A stretch of DNA of 64,000 nt from a virus. This document shows, in pieces, positions 41,555 to 49,254 of the stretch. The stretch is from IMG/VR virus record IMGVR_UViG_3300032893_000006, positions 1 to 64,000 of that record. One strand, given 5' to 3'. Position numbers and translations under genes: made by a program. How positions within the stretch are numbered: the first letter of the stretch is position 1; each line of letters starts with the position of its first letter. A model generated the notes under the pieces. That model saw only the letters and a list, made by a program, of their open reading frames with translations, was not told the origin of the DNA and made no database searches.

Positions 41555-41680
41555 TTACTGCTTATTCTTGCGCTCCATTGAATTGGGCAGAACAAACAGC
41601 TTGATGATGGCCAGACCTGCGAACGTCCCGGCCACGATGATTCCGATGTACGAGAAAGCGAAAAACACTTGGTTGTGCAT
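41555..41680 (-). CDS. Small single-TM protein
   Basis: 41 residues from ATG 41680 with GGAGGGA upstream. FFAFSYIGIIVAGTFAGLAI is the membrane helix; the basic C terminus is MERKNKQ. Unknown. Confidence 0.6.
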   Translation of the reverse strand: MHNQVFFAFSYIGIIVAGTFAGLAIIKLFVLPNSMERKNKQ

Positions 41681-41724
41681 GGTGATTCCCTCCGAGTAGT
41701 GGTGTGCGGTGCGTGGTGGGTGAC

Positions 41725-41859
41725 TTACTCGTCGTCCTCGATCTCGCTGGCGTCGCAGTTGTAATCCATGCCGCAATCGCGGCAGCGAAGGTGCGCCAGT
41801 TTACCGAGAATGCCGAGCAGCGTTGCGTACAGTGATCCACATGCTGGACAAGACATCAT
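41725..41859 (-). CDS. Zinc-ribbon mini-protein
   Basis: 44 residues from ATG 41859 (a second ATG directly follows), with GGAGGG upstream. CPACG and CRDCG form a zinc ribbon; the C terminus is acidic (EIEDDE). Confidence 0.6.
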   Translation of the reverse strand: MMSCPACGSLYATLLGILGKLAHLRCRDCGMDYNCDASEIEDDE

Positions 41860-41898
41860 GTTTTCCCTCCGAGTTGAAGTGTGGTCGTGCTGGTGCGG

Positions 41899-42123
41899 TT
41901 ATGCGCTGCGGTGCTCGTGGCGCGCGTAGACGTTGGCAGGTTCGCCTGTGAAAGTTGGAAGAGTTTGAAGGTCTGGGAAGCCAGCTTGCTGCGCTTCGAG
42001 GTTGACGATTTTCTGCGCCCTGTCAATGATCGTCATAAAATCCCGATGCGTTCTTGGGTCCATTTCTGATCGATCTGTTCTTATAGCGATGCGTGTCAGC
42101 TTGCTATACGCTTCGAGGTACAT
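41899..42123 (-). CDS. Small unknown phage protein
   Basis: 74 residues from ATG 42123 with GGAGGGA upstream. Helical start (EAYSKLTRIAIRTDRSEMD), no known family. First clearly intact gene of the minus-strand block. Confidence 0.55.
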   Translation of the reverse strand: MYLEAYSKLTRIAIRTDRSEMDPRTHRDFMTIIDRAQKIVNLEAQQAGFPDLQTLPTFTGEPANVYARHEHRSA

Positions 42124-42486
42124 TGCGATTCCCTCCGATGCTCCATTAGTAGTTGCTCAGGCGCGCCGCGTGAAGGCTGGAGTTTTGCGCCCGGAGAATG
42201 CAGCGATGCATTCCCATACTCATACTCAAAATGCACTCTCAGGTACTTGTGCCATTCACCATCGGTTAGCGCGCGTCTCGCGACGTTGCCCGTTTGCGTG
42301 TCTCACGACATGAGGTGATCCGTCCGCTTCGCTGGAATAGCGTGTGCAGGGGTTTCACAGGTTTCAGCGTTGCCCGTGTTCGCTCTGAGTTTTCAATGAC
42401 CTTGAGTTGATTCCCCCTGAGGGGTTTGGGTGTCTCACGACAGCCATCAACTTACAGAGACGACTCTACAGAAGATACTCTGCGCC
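42124..42486. other. Gap with a possible decayed gene
   Basis: No intact gene. A minus-strand frame across 42150-42310 reads DALTDGEWHKYLRVHFEYEYGNA without a usable start and with an odd C terminus, so it may be a decayed gene. GAGGGGTTTGGGTGTCTCACGAC-like text suggests no terminator. Confidence 0.3.
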
Positions 42487-42513
42487 TGTCAACAACAATT
42501 TTACGAGAGTAAA
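42487..42513 (-). promoter_or_regulatory. Operator-like element with -35 (copy 2)
   Basis: TGTCAA (TTGACA on the minus strand), 4 nt, AATTTTAC-GAGA-GTAAA. Same layout and spacing as 34676-34703. It is positioned to control the minus-strand block beginning at 42123. Confidence 0.5.
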
Positions 42514-42570
42514 GAAACATCCCACGGAAGTGGTATGGAAGGGTGGTAGGTCTGAGTGGTAGGGGTGTGC

Positions 42571-42588
42571 GTCCGAAGTTTGGACGGG
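42571..42588. repeat. Recurrent palindromic motif (copy 4)
   Basis: GTCCGAAGTTTGGACGGG, 19 nt upstream of a plus-strand start. TATGAT follows at 42594-42599 and could serve as a -10 box. Confidence 0.4.
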
Positions 42589-42606
42589 CGGGGTATGATC
42601 GTGAGC

Positions 42607-42831
42607 ATGAGCCAACCTGATTACGGCCTGCGTCTTGAACCGGGCATCTTGAATGTTGTGACGTTGCGTCTCGTTCTTGACCGCGAGCATAAACCGGAGA
42701 CGATCACGGTCGTCTGCCACACGTACTACCAAGGTTCCGGTGATGTGGAGTTGTGGAACGTTGAGGACGGTCGCCTTGTGCGTCGCGCGACGTACTATCG
42801 CGTACTCAGTTGCGAGCGAGTGGACGACTGA
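42607..42831 (+). CDS. Small unknown protein at the strand switch
   Basis: 74 residues from ATG 42607 (ATG 42595 is an alternative). LRLEPGILNVVTLRLVLDRE and CHTYYQGSGDVELWNVEDGRLVRR form a beta-rich domain that resembles in layout the protein at 43652. Unknown function. Confidence 0.45.
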   Translation: MSQPDYGLRLEPGILNVVTLRLVLDREHKPETITVVCHTYYQGSGDVELWNVEDGRLVRRATYYRVLSCERVDD

Positions 42832-42833
42832 TA

Positions 42834-43024
42834 TCACTTCATCGGGTAGAGTTTCCAATGGTCGTGGCCGATACGGTTTCTCGTCGCGTAGCGCAACCAG
42901 TCTAGGCGTGGTACTCGCACAGTGCGACAAGACGTGGCGGTCGCATCTTCGGGATGATCTCCAGCCAGAACGTCGCCCCATTCGTGGTGATCTCTTCCAG
43001 TGTCTCGATCTCGCTCGTCGCCAT
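42834..43024 (-). pseudogene. Possible small gene with a frameshift
   Basis: From ATG 43024 the frame reads MATSEIETLEEITTNGATFW..RLVALCEYHA then TAG; the shifted frame continues DWLRYATRNRIGHDHWKLYPMK to a stop at 42834. Restoring one base near 42902 gives about 63 residues, convergent with the plus gene ending at 42831. Moderate confidence because the two halves are short. Confidence 0.4.
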
Positions 43025-43101
43025 GCTCAACCTCTGCGCTTTATGATACCCTGCGCTCATGAGTGATTCACGCGTGAAGTGCTACCAGTTGCGCCGGTAC
43101 C

Positions 43102-43206
43102 GTGCTCGCGATCTTTGACGTGATCTCGTTTGCCGTCTGCGCTGTCGTCGCCATCGTGATTATGTGTCTCGCGATCATTTCCAGACCTTGGACGGGTGGA
43201 CGATGA
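43102..43206 (+). CDS. Possible single-TM small protein
   Basis: 34 residues from GTG 43102: LAIFDVISFAVCAVVAIVIM is a clear membrane helix. Its TGA overlaps the ATG of the next gene (ATGA). There is no ribosome-binding site, so an upstream start in another frame (ATG 43060) with a missing base is possible. Confidence 0.35.
   Translation: MLAIFDVISFAVCAVVAIVIMCLAIISRPWTGGR
43180..43199. repeat. Recurrent palindromic motif (copy 5)
   Basis: TCCAGACCTTGGACGGGTGG immediately before ATG 43203; its first 15 bases equal those at 35648. Confidence 0.5.
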
Positions 43207-43445
43207 AGCGCCGCAACTTTCTTCGCATGGTTGCCGGTGCCGCTGTTGCGCCAGCGCTGCCCGGTGTGGACGATCCCGTTTTTTCCCCGCTGCGCCCGGA
43301 TTCCTGTGCTGACGTTGCGCTTGCGCAACAACTGGCGATCACTCCCCGTGAAGCGCTATTCTTTTTGGGCTCCCCTGCGCTGCACGTCGTGTACCTCAAT
43401 TCTGTGACTATAGTGGTGGGCTTCAAGGGGGATAATTCCGAATGA
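43203..43445 (+). CDS. Small protein with a Tat-like signal
   Basis: 80 residues. MKRRNFLRMVAGAAVAPALPG resembles a twin-arginine signal (RRNFL) followed by a hydrophobic stretch and a cleavage-like AxP site. The mature part is short and unremarkable. Could be a short exported protein; uncertain. Confidence 0.4.
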   Translation: MKRRNFLRMVAGAAVAPALPGVDDPVFSPLRPDSCADVALAQQLAITPREALFFLGSPALHVVYLNSVTIVVGFKGDNSE

Positions 43446-43651
43446 CTCTTTCCCAAGCGAGACGTCATCTTTCACGCTGCGAATTCTTTCAATTGCGCCA
43501 TCGTGTTCGCTCCACTTTCCGCTGCACCGGCCTGCGCTTTCGCCTCATGGCCGAAGTTGACATCATCCTCTTCGACTTGTAACCCAAAAATCCGGTGTCT
43601 TGTGATGATCCCACCCAGTGGGCCATTCCACTCCTCGAAAGGAAACCAACC

Positions 43652-43855
43652 ATGAAACCTGAAACCATCAATCCCATCAAGCTCACCATCGACTGCGACG
43701 ACTCCAAGCCCATCGTCACCACATGCCACTTCTACACCTTCAGCCCATTGACGAAAGTTCTCGCACTCTACATCGTCATAAATGGTCGACTCGTCGAAGC
43801 TGGTTGCTATACCCGCGTCTCTCAGTACAGCGAGCACAGAACACAAGACAAGTAA
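43652..43855 (+). CDS. Small unknown protein
   Basis: 67 residues from ATG 43652, with AAAGGAA upstream. INPIKLTIDCDDSKPIVTTCHFYTF..LYIVINGRLVEAG resembles in pattern the protein at 42607 (beta-rich with an HTYY/HFYTF segment), which suggests an ancient duplication. Unknown function. Confidence 0.45.
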   Translation: MKPETINPIKLTIDCDDSKPIVTTCHFYTFSPLTKVLALYIVINGRLVEAGCYTRVSQYSEHRTQDK

Positions 43856-44540
43856 CCCCACCTTACGTGCACCACGCGCGGAACCGTGCACACGCGATCC
43901 CTGCGCTTTTCTCCCCACCACTGCCCTCTGCGCAACTGCCCCGCGCTGCGCTCTCTCTTCGTGTCCACGTGCGAAACCTCCGCATCTATTTCCCACGTCG
44001 CCAGACTACAACCTCATCCCGCGCCCTCCACGCATCCCTCTCAACCCTCCCTGCACTTCATCTCTACCGCGACATCGCTTTGTGTCTCTTCCGTACTTCG
44101 CTCTCCCCGTAGTGGTGCTCTTCGATTCTTCCGCACTTCGCCAGCGTCACCGCGCGGCAGGCTAGAAACCCTTCCGGCCAGAATGAAGCGCTATCAAGCG
44201 CTATCAAGCGAAAACCGGCGCAGCATTCACGCTCGCGCATCGGTCGGCTGCGGTGCCGGTGGTGCCGTCTGGTGCCCGTTCTTGGCCCGGAATTGGCCCC
44301 CGGCGCGCCCTTGGTCCCTGTCTGCCGCCCATTCTGTAGAATCGGCGACCGGACCCCCACAAGTGCCCCACACGCGTGGATCGGTCGACCCGTTGCCCCT
44401 GTCAGATGACCCGGATGGGTGACGAAGGCGGAGCGAAAACGTTGTCCGGCCACCCCCCCACCGCCGCAGGCAGTGACGGCTTTCCGCCTTGGTCCTTTAT
44501 GCCCAAAAAAAATATAGAGCGCAGACTTTCATAGCGCATA
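43856..44540. other. Pyrimidine-rich gene-free strand-switch region
   Basis: About 700 bp without a supportable gene. 43860-44130 is strongly C/T-rich on the plus strand; 44186-44210 holds 2.5 tandem copies of AAGCGCTATC; 44500-44520 is A/T-rich. Open frames here on either strand lack ribosome-binding sites and look like composition artefacts. It lies between divergent gene blocks and next to a parS-like site, so an origin or centromere region is possible. Confidence 0.45.
44186..44210. repeat. Tandem 10-bp repeat, 2.5 copies
   Basis: AAGCGCTATC twice followed by AAGCG. Short iteron-like repeat in the gene-free region. Confidence 0.6.
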
Positions 44541-44550
44541 ATGAGCGCAG

Positions 44551-44566
44551 CGTTTCACGTGGAACG
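44551..44566. other. parS-like centromere site
   Basis: CGTTTCACGTGGAACG contains GTTTCACGTGGAAC, which fits the bacterial parS consensus GTTYCACGTGRAAC at every position of the 14-bp core. It lies in the strand-switch region 48 nt before the RHH gene, about 14 kb from the parB gene. No second copy was found in the window. Confidence 0.65.
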
Positions 44567-44613
44567 TTTGTTCTTGACGCAGATGTAGTTGATTGCGATA
44601 CAGTGTAGTGATT

Positions 44614-45354
44614 ATGAATACAAATTTACCGACATCGATTCGAATTCCGAAAGTGGTGATGGAGTTGGCGCGAAAGATGGCGCAGGCTGAAGAGCGCAGT
44701 GTTTCGTACATTCTGTTGCGGTGGATTCAGGTTGGTGCTCAGAATGAGGCGCAGGGTTTGAGTTCACATTCACCGGTTGGTTCTGGCGCGGGTGCGGATG
44801 AAAAAGCGCAGAAAAGTTCGGAAGTTGTTCCGTTCTCCGGCGCGTTGGCTGGTGAAGTCGCTTCTGTCGCTTTGGTCGCGGAATCCCCCCGAGAGGGGAG
44901 CAAGACGCCCGGAGCGCAGAGTATCCCGGGTGGCCCTCGCATTCGCGTCGGCTCCAGCCTTAATGGTGGCGAGGTCTTACGCCATCAGGCGCAGACTATC
45001 TCAGGAGCCCCCGCTTCCTCCATTGAAGACTTGCGTATCGATTCCGTCATCCGCGCAATCAACGCCACACCACCTCCAGAGAACTTTCCGGGCATGTCCG
45101 GCACTCCCATTAATACGGAACCATTTCACCCTGAACCGTCTACCTGTGCGATCAAGTACACTCCCGAGCCAGCGAAGGTCACCAGTAAACTCGGCAAGGC
45201 GCAGAAAAAACCGAAACCGATTCTCCCCCCACGCTCGATTCCCGGCGTCACCACCGCTGCAGAACTTCCCACACCTCCCAAGGAAAAACACTGCCCCTCC
45301 TGCGGAGCCATCAGGGGGATGCACCAGAAAGGCTGTAAGGAGAGCCGCAAATGA
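44614..45354 (+). CDS. Ribbon-helix-helix protein with long linker and C-terminal zinc motif
   Basis: 246 residues from ATG 44614. Residues 5-45 (LPTSIRIPKVVMELARKMAQAEERSVSYILLRW) form an Arc/CopG-type ribbon-helix-helix. A long Pro/Ser-rich linker follows, ending with HCPSCGAIRGMHQKGC, a small zinc site. As the first gene after the parS-like site it could be a regulator or partition accessory. TTGACG at 44574 may be its -35. Confidence 0.65.
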   Translation: MNTNLPTSIRIPKVVMELARKMAQAEERSVSYILLRWIQVGAQNEAQGLSSHSPVGSGAGADEKAQKSSEVVPFSGALAGEVASVALVAESPREGSKTPGAQSIPGGPRIRVGSSLNGGEVLRHQAQTISGAPASSIEDLRIDSVIRAINATPPPENFPGMSGTPINTEPFHPEPSTCAIKYTPEPAKVTSKLGKAQKKPKPILPPRSIPGVTTAAELPTPPKEKHCPSCGAIRGMHQKGCKESRK

Positions 45355-45773
45355 AAGCGCAAGTATTTCCGATGGTGAATCCCGATGAGCAAGCGCGACG
45401 GAAGTTTGCGTCGCACGTCCAGAACGTCGCTTTCAACCTTACGCTCAGTCGAAGAATGATTGATCTTCTACAGGTCGTGCGGGACTACGGATTTCCATAT
45501 TACGTTGTAGGTTCTAAACAACAGCGAGAAGAATACGACCGCTTCAAAAGCGTGTGTGAGTACCAAAACGGCGCACACCAGTACATCAACATGGTTAACG
45601 CACTGGAGCGTCGCGGCCTCGTGATCCTCAAGCCGTTCACCAAGAAAACGAAAATCGGCGATAGGAATATTGTCCTGAGTCGTGCTGGTGAAATCGTTTG
45701 CGACATGCTTGTTGAATCGGGGCTGATGCCTTGCCGCAATGAAGCACAAACCAAAGCAGCGGGGTCCCGATGA
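45351..45773 (+). CDS. Small winged-helix-like protein
   Basis: 140 residues; LSRRMIDLLQVVRDYGFPY, HQYINMVNALERRGLVILKP and LSRAGEIVCDMLVESGL fit a winged-helix fold as seen in MarR-like proteins. Overlaps the previous gene by 4 nt. Confidence 0.5.
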   Translation: MKAQVFPMVNPDEQARRKFASHVQNVAFNLTLSRRMIDLLQVVRDYGFPYYVVGSKQQREEYDRFKSVCEYQNGAHQYINMVNALERRGLVILKPFTKKTKIGDRNIVLSRAGEIVCDMLVESGLMPCRNEAQTKAAGSR

Positions 45774-46018
45774 GATTCGCCCGTCCCCGCAAGAGCGCCG
45801 TGCTGACGTACCTCAACGAGCAAAAGCAGAAGAAGTACGATGAGGAGCATTACAAGGACTGGCCTGCGGTCACCGGCAATGAGATCGGGAATAACTTCCG
45901 TTGTCTCTTCTGTGGCGCACCACCCGGAAAGCAGTGCATGAGAGCCGATGCAACTTTCAGAAACTACCCGCACCAGAAACGACGCGATATGGCCGCGGCC
46001 TATGAGGAGTTAAAATGA
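45770..46018 (+). CDS. Small zinc-finger phage protein
   Basis: 82 residues. FRCLFCGAPPGKQCMRADATFRNYPHQKRR is the CxxC...C...H zinc motif of a common small phage protein family. Basic N terminus. ATGA overlaps on both sides. Confidence 0.7.
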   Translation: MRFARPRKSAVLTYLNEQKQKKYDEEHYKDWPAVTGNEIGNNFRCLFCGAPPGKQCMRADATFRNYPHQKRRDMAAAYEELK

Positions 46019-46395
46019 CACCGCGACAGCTTGAAATTCTTCAACACACGCTCGGCTGCGACAAGTACGGCCAGAACGCGCACCGGTATGTCCCCGCTCA
46101 CCCAGACTACTTTCCCTATCACCGCAATCACTTCTGCGCAGGCGCGTCCGATGAACCCGATTGTCGAGCCCTTGTCGAAATGGGCTTTATGCAACAGCAC
46201 CAGACGACGCAGTGGTTGCCCTACTTCAACTGCTCGGCGACCGAAGCTGGAATCAAAGCGATGCGCGAAGCGTCGCCTAAGCCACCACGCCTGACCAGAT
46301 CGCAAAAACGGTATCAGGATTTCCTCGACTGGGCTGATGCAACGAACGGCAACTTTCGGCAGTTTCTCCAGCAGATCAAGGAGCAGCGGCGATGA
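46015..46395 (+). CDS. Conserved phage protein (RNHF type)
   Basis: 126 residues. TPRQLEILQHTLGCDKYG, YRNHFCAG-like YHRNHFCAGASDEPDCRALVEMGFM and SATEAGIKAMR are features of a phage family of unknown function that looks winged-helix-like. Confidence 0.65.
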   Translation: MTPRQLEILQHTLGCDKYGQNAHRYVPAHPDYFPYHRNHFCAGASDEPDCRALVEMGFMQQHQTTQWLPYFNCSATEAGIKAMREASPKPPRLTRSQKRYQDFLDWADATNGNFRQFLQQIKEQRR

Positions 46396-46817
46396 AGGGA
46401 CACATTCACATTTGCTCCTTCTCGACCGGCATCGACGAGATGAGGCGACAAGACCAGCGCGATCCTGCCAAGGTGCTGGCCGTGCTCAAAGAGAACCCAC
46501 GCTTCAGCGCCTTCGAAGCCAGCGCAAATCAGGGGATCGCACGCACCATGACGCTGCTTTTCGAGCGTGGACTCGTCAAAGACGTCGGCGGCGAATACCC
46601 ATGGACCATCGTCGAGATTCTCCCTGCAGGCGAAGAAGTTCTCGCCGGAGGCCCTATGCCACCGAAGCGTGATCCATTGGTCGATGCGGTTCGGATCAGC
46701 AAGCGTACCTACGTCAGCAAGGAAATCGCGATCAAGTACAACTTGCCCGAATACATCCCGACCGAGCGAGAAAAGAACTCGGAAATTATTCTGCCCGTAG
46801 GAAGGAAGCGCAAATGA
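46392..46817 (+). CDS. Unknown phage protein, possible winged helix
   Basis: 141 residues with VLAVLKENPRFSAFEASANQGIARTMTLLFERGLV, a helix-turn-helix-like stretch, and a C terminus rich in Lys. Coupled by a 4-nt overlap. Confidence 0.5.
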   Translation: MKGHIHICSFSTGIDEMRRQDQRDPAKVLAVLKENPRFSAFEASANQGIARTMTLLFERGLVKDVGGEYPWTIVEILPAGEEVLAGGPMPPKRDPLVDAVRISKRTYVSKEIAIKYNLPEYIPTEREKNSEIILPVGRKRK

Positions 46818-47041
46818 TACGCCGAAGATGGACAGCCGCGCGAGAGAAAGGTCTGATCGACGCCCTCTGCATCGTTGCCAGAGCTTTTGTCGAACAGATG
46901 ACATGGTGGGGGCATATTCCGCTACTAGGTCTCATTGTGGTCAAACGACGCGACAAGCTTTTGCGGATCGAAAAATACCTTCAAAAACAGATAACTGAAA
47001 ATCACTACGCGAAGTATTTTCCGCAGGAAGACGACAAATGA
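46814..47041 (+). CDS. Small protein with a central hydrophobic helix
   Basis: 75 residues; MTWWGHIPLLGLIVV could be a membrane segment, with basic flanks. Coupled to neighbours by ATGA overlaps. Confidence 0.5.
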   Translation: MIRRRWTAAREKGLIDALCIVARAFVEQMTWWGHIPLLGLIVVKRRDKLLRIEKYLQKQITENHYAKYFPQEDDK

Positions 47042-47139
47042 AACACACCAACGTGGAAGTCTTAGAGTTGATCGGACCGCTAGACGATTGGCCCAGTACA
47101 CGGTTCATCATTCGCAGCAAAGACGAGCCCGGAAACTAA
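47038..47139 (+). CDS. 33-residue peptide
   Basis: ATG 47038 overlaps the previous stop (ATGA). The product MKHTNVEVLELIGPLDDW.. is soluble and unrecognised. Coupling is the main support. Confidence 0.4.
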   Translation: MKHTNVEVLELIGPLDDWPSTRFIIRSKDEPGN

Positions 47140-47238
47140 TTGCAGATGCTTGGATAAAGTTTAGAAGACAAAAAATGAGTGCAACAAGAATTGCGATCAT
47201 TCAACAGCAACGCAACTGATTAGTATTGAGGTGTGTCG

Positions 47239-47391
47239 ATGAAAGACTTTGATCCCAACGAGTGGCACAAGGAGAACGACAGAAAAATAGAATCCAAGAT
47301 CAATGCGGTATGGTTGCTGACTGTTTGTTTGATCCTCCAGTTGTTGAAAATCGCAGTGATCCTTGCAATGCTGGCTAAATTTTATCGGTGA
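47239..47391 (+). CDS. 50-residue single-TM protein
   Basis: ATG 47239 after GAGG. A charged N terminus (FDPNEWHKENDRKIESKI) is followed by a membrane helix (AVWLLTVCLILQLLKIAVI). Unknown. Confidence 0.5.
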   Translation: MKDFDPNEWHKENDRKIESKINAVWLLTVCLILQLLKIAVILAMLAKFYR

Positions 47392-47403
47392 TGCGGAGGG
47401 GTT

Positions 47404-47766
47404 ATGACGGCTGAAGAGGAAGTAAGAGCCGCGTGGGTGAATGCTCATTATGACGGCCATCGCATCATCGCGGACCACTATCTATCTGGGGCGCATTGGA
47501 TTCTCTCGGGGAATATCAACTATCCATTTGACCGGTCAAACCACCAGAATGAGCAAACCGCGTGGAAAGCGGCTCTTGAATACACGCGCTCCCGGCTGGC
47601 GGAGATTGCGGAGTTGGATGAGGAGATGAGTCTGCTGGCTTATTTGGCATCTCGGTGTTCCGCTGAAAAGCCTGCGCAGGCGGCTAATCGTATCCATTCG
47701 CGCCTGCAATCCATTCGCGCCGATCTCACTCGCGGCATGAACCCCGCGCAATTCACCAGCAAGTAG
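47404..47766 (+). CDS. Unknown phage protein
   Basis: 120 residues from ATG 47404 with GGAGGGG upstream. WVNAHYDGHRIIADHYLSGAHW and a helical C terminus; similar phage proteins exist, function unknown. Confidence 0.55.
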   Translation: MTAEEEVRAAWVNAHYDGHRIIADHYLSGAHWILSGNINYPFDRSNHQNEQTAWKAALEYTRSRLAEIAELDEEMSLLAYLASRCSAEKPAQAANRIHSRLQSIRADLTRGMNPAQFTSK

Positions 47767-47782
47767 CCGGAGGAGAAGGAAG

Positions 47783-48172
47783 ATGGAGCAGTTAATTTTG
47801 CATCTGTTTGGCGACTACGTGACGCAATCGGACTGGATGGCGCAGAACAAGACTAAGCGGGATTTGCCAGCCTTTACTCACGCGCTCGTCTATGCGCTAC
47901 CGTTCTTTTTGCTTACCAGAGATTCGGTACGCGGACAGATCGCGTGGGCAACCATCTTCCTGACCCATTTTGTCATTGACCGCTATCGGCTGGCGCGATA
48001 CGTGGTCTGGGCGAAGGAATGGCTATCACCGACGCGACCGTTGCCGTGGAAGGATTGCACTGGCACAGGCTACGATCCAGCGAAACCTGCATGGCTTGCG
48101 GTGTGGCTGATGATTGCGGCGGACAACACCTTACATTTGGCAATCAACTACGCAGCAATTCGCTGGCTGTGA
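47783..48172 (+). CDS. DUF3307 family membrane protein
   Basis: 129 residues. HLFGDYVTQSDWMAQNKTK near the N terminus and several membrane helices match DUF3307, a family found in phages and bacteria with no known activity. GGAGGAGAAGG lies upstream. Confidence 0.75.
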   Translation: MEQLILHLFGDYVTQSDWMAQNKTKRDLPAFTHALVYALPFFLLTRDSVRGQIAWATIFLTHFVIDRYRLARYVVWAKEWLSPTRPLPWKDCTGTGYDPAKPAWLAVWLMIAADNTLHLAINYAAIRWL

Positions 48173-48206
48173 GCAAGTAACCGTCAGGACGCGGAGGGAG
48201 TGGGGG

Positions 48207-49229
48207 ATGATTCATTTGCTTCAGATCGATGGCAAGATACCGAACATCGCGTTGATGCGTCTTGCCGCGCATTATCGGTCTCGGGGCGAAGAAGTGAAGT
48301 ATCACCGCGCGGATTCCTTGGAGAGCGTGAAGCGGTGGTGGTTCGGCGATACAGACAAGATTTATGCCAGCGTCATCTTCTCGCGGTCCATGCCTGTCAT
48401 TAAGGAGTTGCTAGATGGTCGGCCTGATGCAATTGTCGGCGGCACGGGATCGGACGCTCCGCCGCTGCAAATCAGCAGTCTTGAGGCTCATGGAGTGACC
48501 ACACTAGAACAGGACTACTCCATTTATCCCAAATACGACAAGAGTATCGGATTCACGCAGCGCGGGTGCAGGCTCCAGTGTTCTTTCTGTGTAGTCCCCC
48601 AAAAGGAAGGCCGGGTTCGCGGAGAACATACCGTGTCCGAAATTTGGAGGGGCGATCCATGGCCGCGCGAGCTAGTTTTGCTCGACAACGACTTCTTTGG
48701 CCAGTCCGAATGGAAGGCGCGGATACAAGAGATTAGAGATGGCAATTTCAAAGTCAGCTTCAATCAGGGCATCAACGCTCGCTGCCTTACAGATGAAGCT
48801 GCTGAGGCGATTGCATCTGTGCGCTATTACGACGATGACATGAAGACACGGCGCATCTACACCGCGTGGGACAGCAAGAAGGATGAAGACCGGCTGTTCG
48901 CAGGTCTTGAGCGGCTTGTGCGCTATGGCGTGAAGCCGGATCACATCATGGTCTACATGCTCATCGGCTACTGGCCGGGAGAAACCTCGGAGGATCGAGA
49001 ATATCGACGTCGAAGGTTGCGTGAGTTTGGAGCGCGTCCATTTCCGATGGCGTACATTGGGCCTGATACATCGCCAGACCTCGCGCTTGAGTTGCGCGGC
49101 TTCCAACGGTGGGTAATCCGCCGTGCAGATGTAGGCAAGAATCGCTGCTCGTGGGAAGAGTTCAAGGCCGCAAAGTATCGGCCAGAGCGAATTGGAATGA
49201 AGTTAACCGCACCCGTAGGTGCAGAGTAA
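48207..49229 (+). CDS. Radical SAM enzyme
   Basis: About 340 residues from ATG 48207. The cluster motif CxxxCxxC is seen as GCRLQCSFCVVP, and LVLLDNDFFGQSEW and FNQGINARCLTDEAAE match radical-SAM B12-type proteins; the N-terminal 90 residues resemble a B12-binding-like fold (IVGGTGSDAPP). It should cleave S-adenosylmethionine to make a radical; the substrate is unknown. A few phages carry such enzymes for DNA or RNA modification. Confidence 0.8.
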   Translation: MIHLLQIDGKIPNIALMRLAAHYRSRGEEVKYHRADSLESVKRWWFGDTDKIYASVIFSRSMPVIKELLDGRPDAIVGGTGSDAPPLQISSLEAHGVTTLEQDYSIYPKYDKSIGFTQRGCRLQCSFCVVPQKEGRVRGEHTVSEIWRGDPWPRELVLLDNDFFGQSEWKARIQEIRDGNFKVSFNQGINARCLTDEAAEAIASVRYYDDDMKTRRIYTAWDSKKDEDRLFAGLERLVRYGVKPDHIMVYMLIGYWPGETSEDREYRRRRLREFGARPFPMAYIGPDTSPDLALELRGFQRWVIRRADVGKNRCSWEEFKAAKYRPERIGMKLTAPVGAE

Positions 49230-49254
49230 GCAGGGGAGGGGAACGGTGGCAAAG
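49204..49254 (+). repeat. Leader repeat A, copy 1
   Basis: 51 bp spanning the stop, a GCACC/GGTGC mini-hairpin, a GGGGAGGGG ribosome-binding site and the first codons of the gene at 49246. It matches 50002-50052 at 46 of 51 positions. Confidence 0.75.

Noticed and set aside
43472-44453. Long open frames on both strands (for example 43472-43996 minus and 43886-44422 plus)
   Set aside because: No ribosome-binding sites, strongly biased composition, and overlap with a better supported small gene; treated as artefacts of skewed base content.
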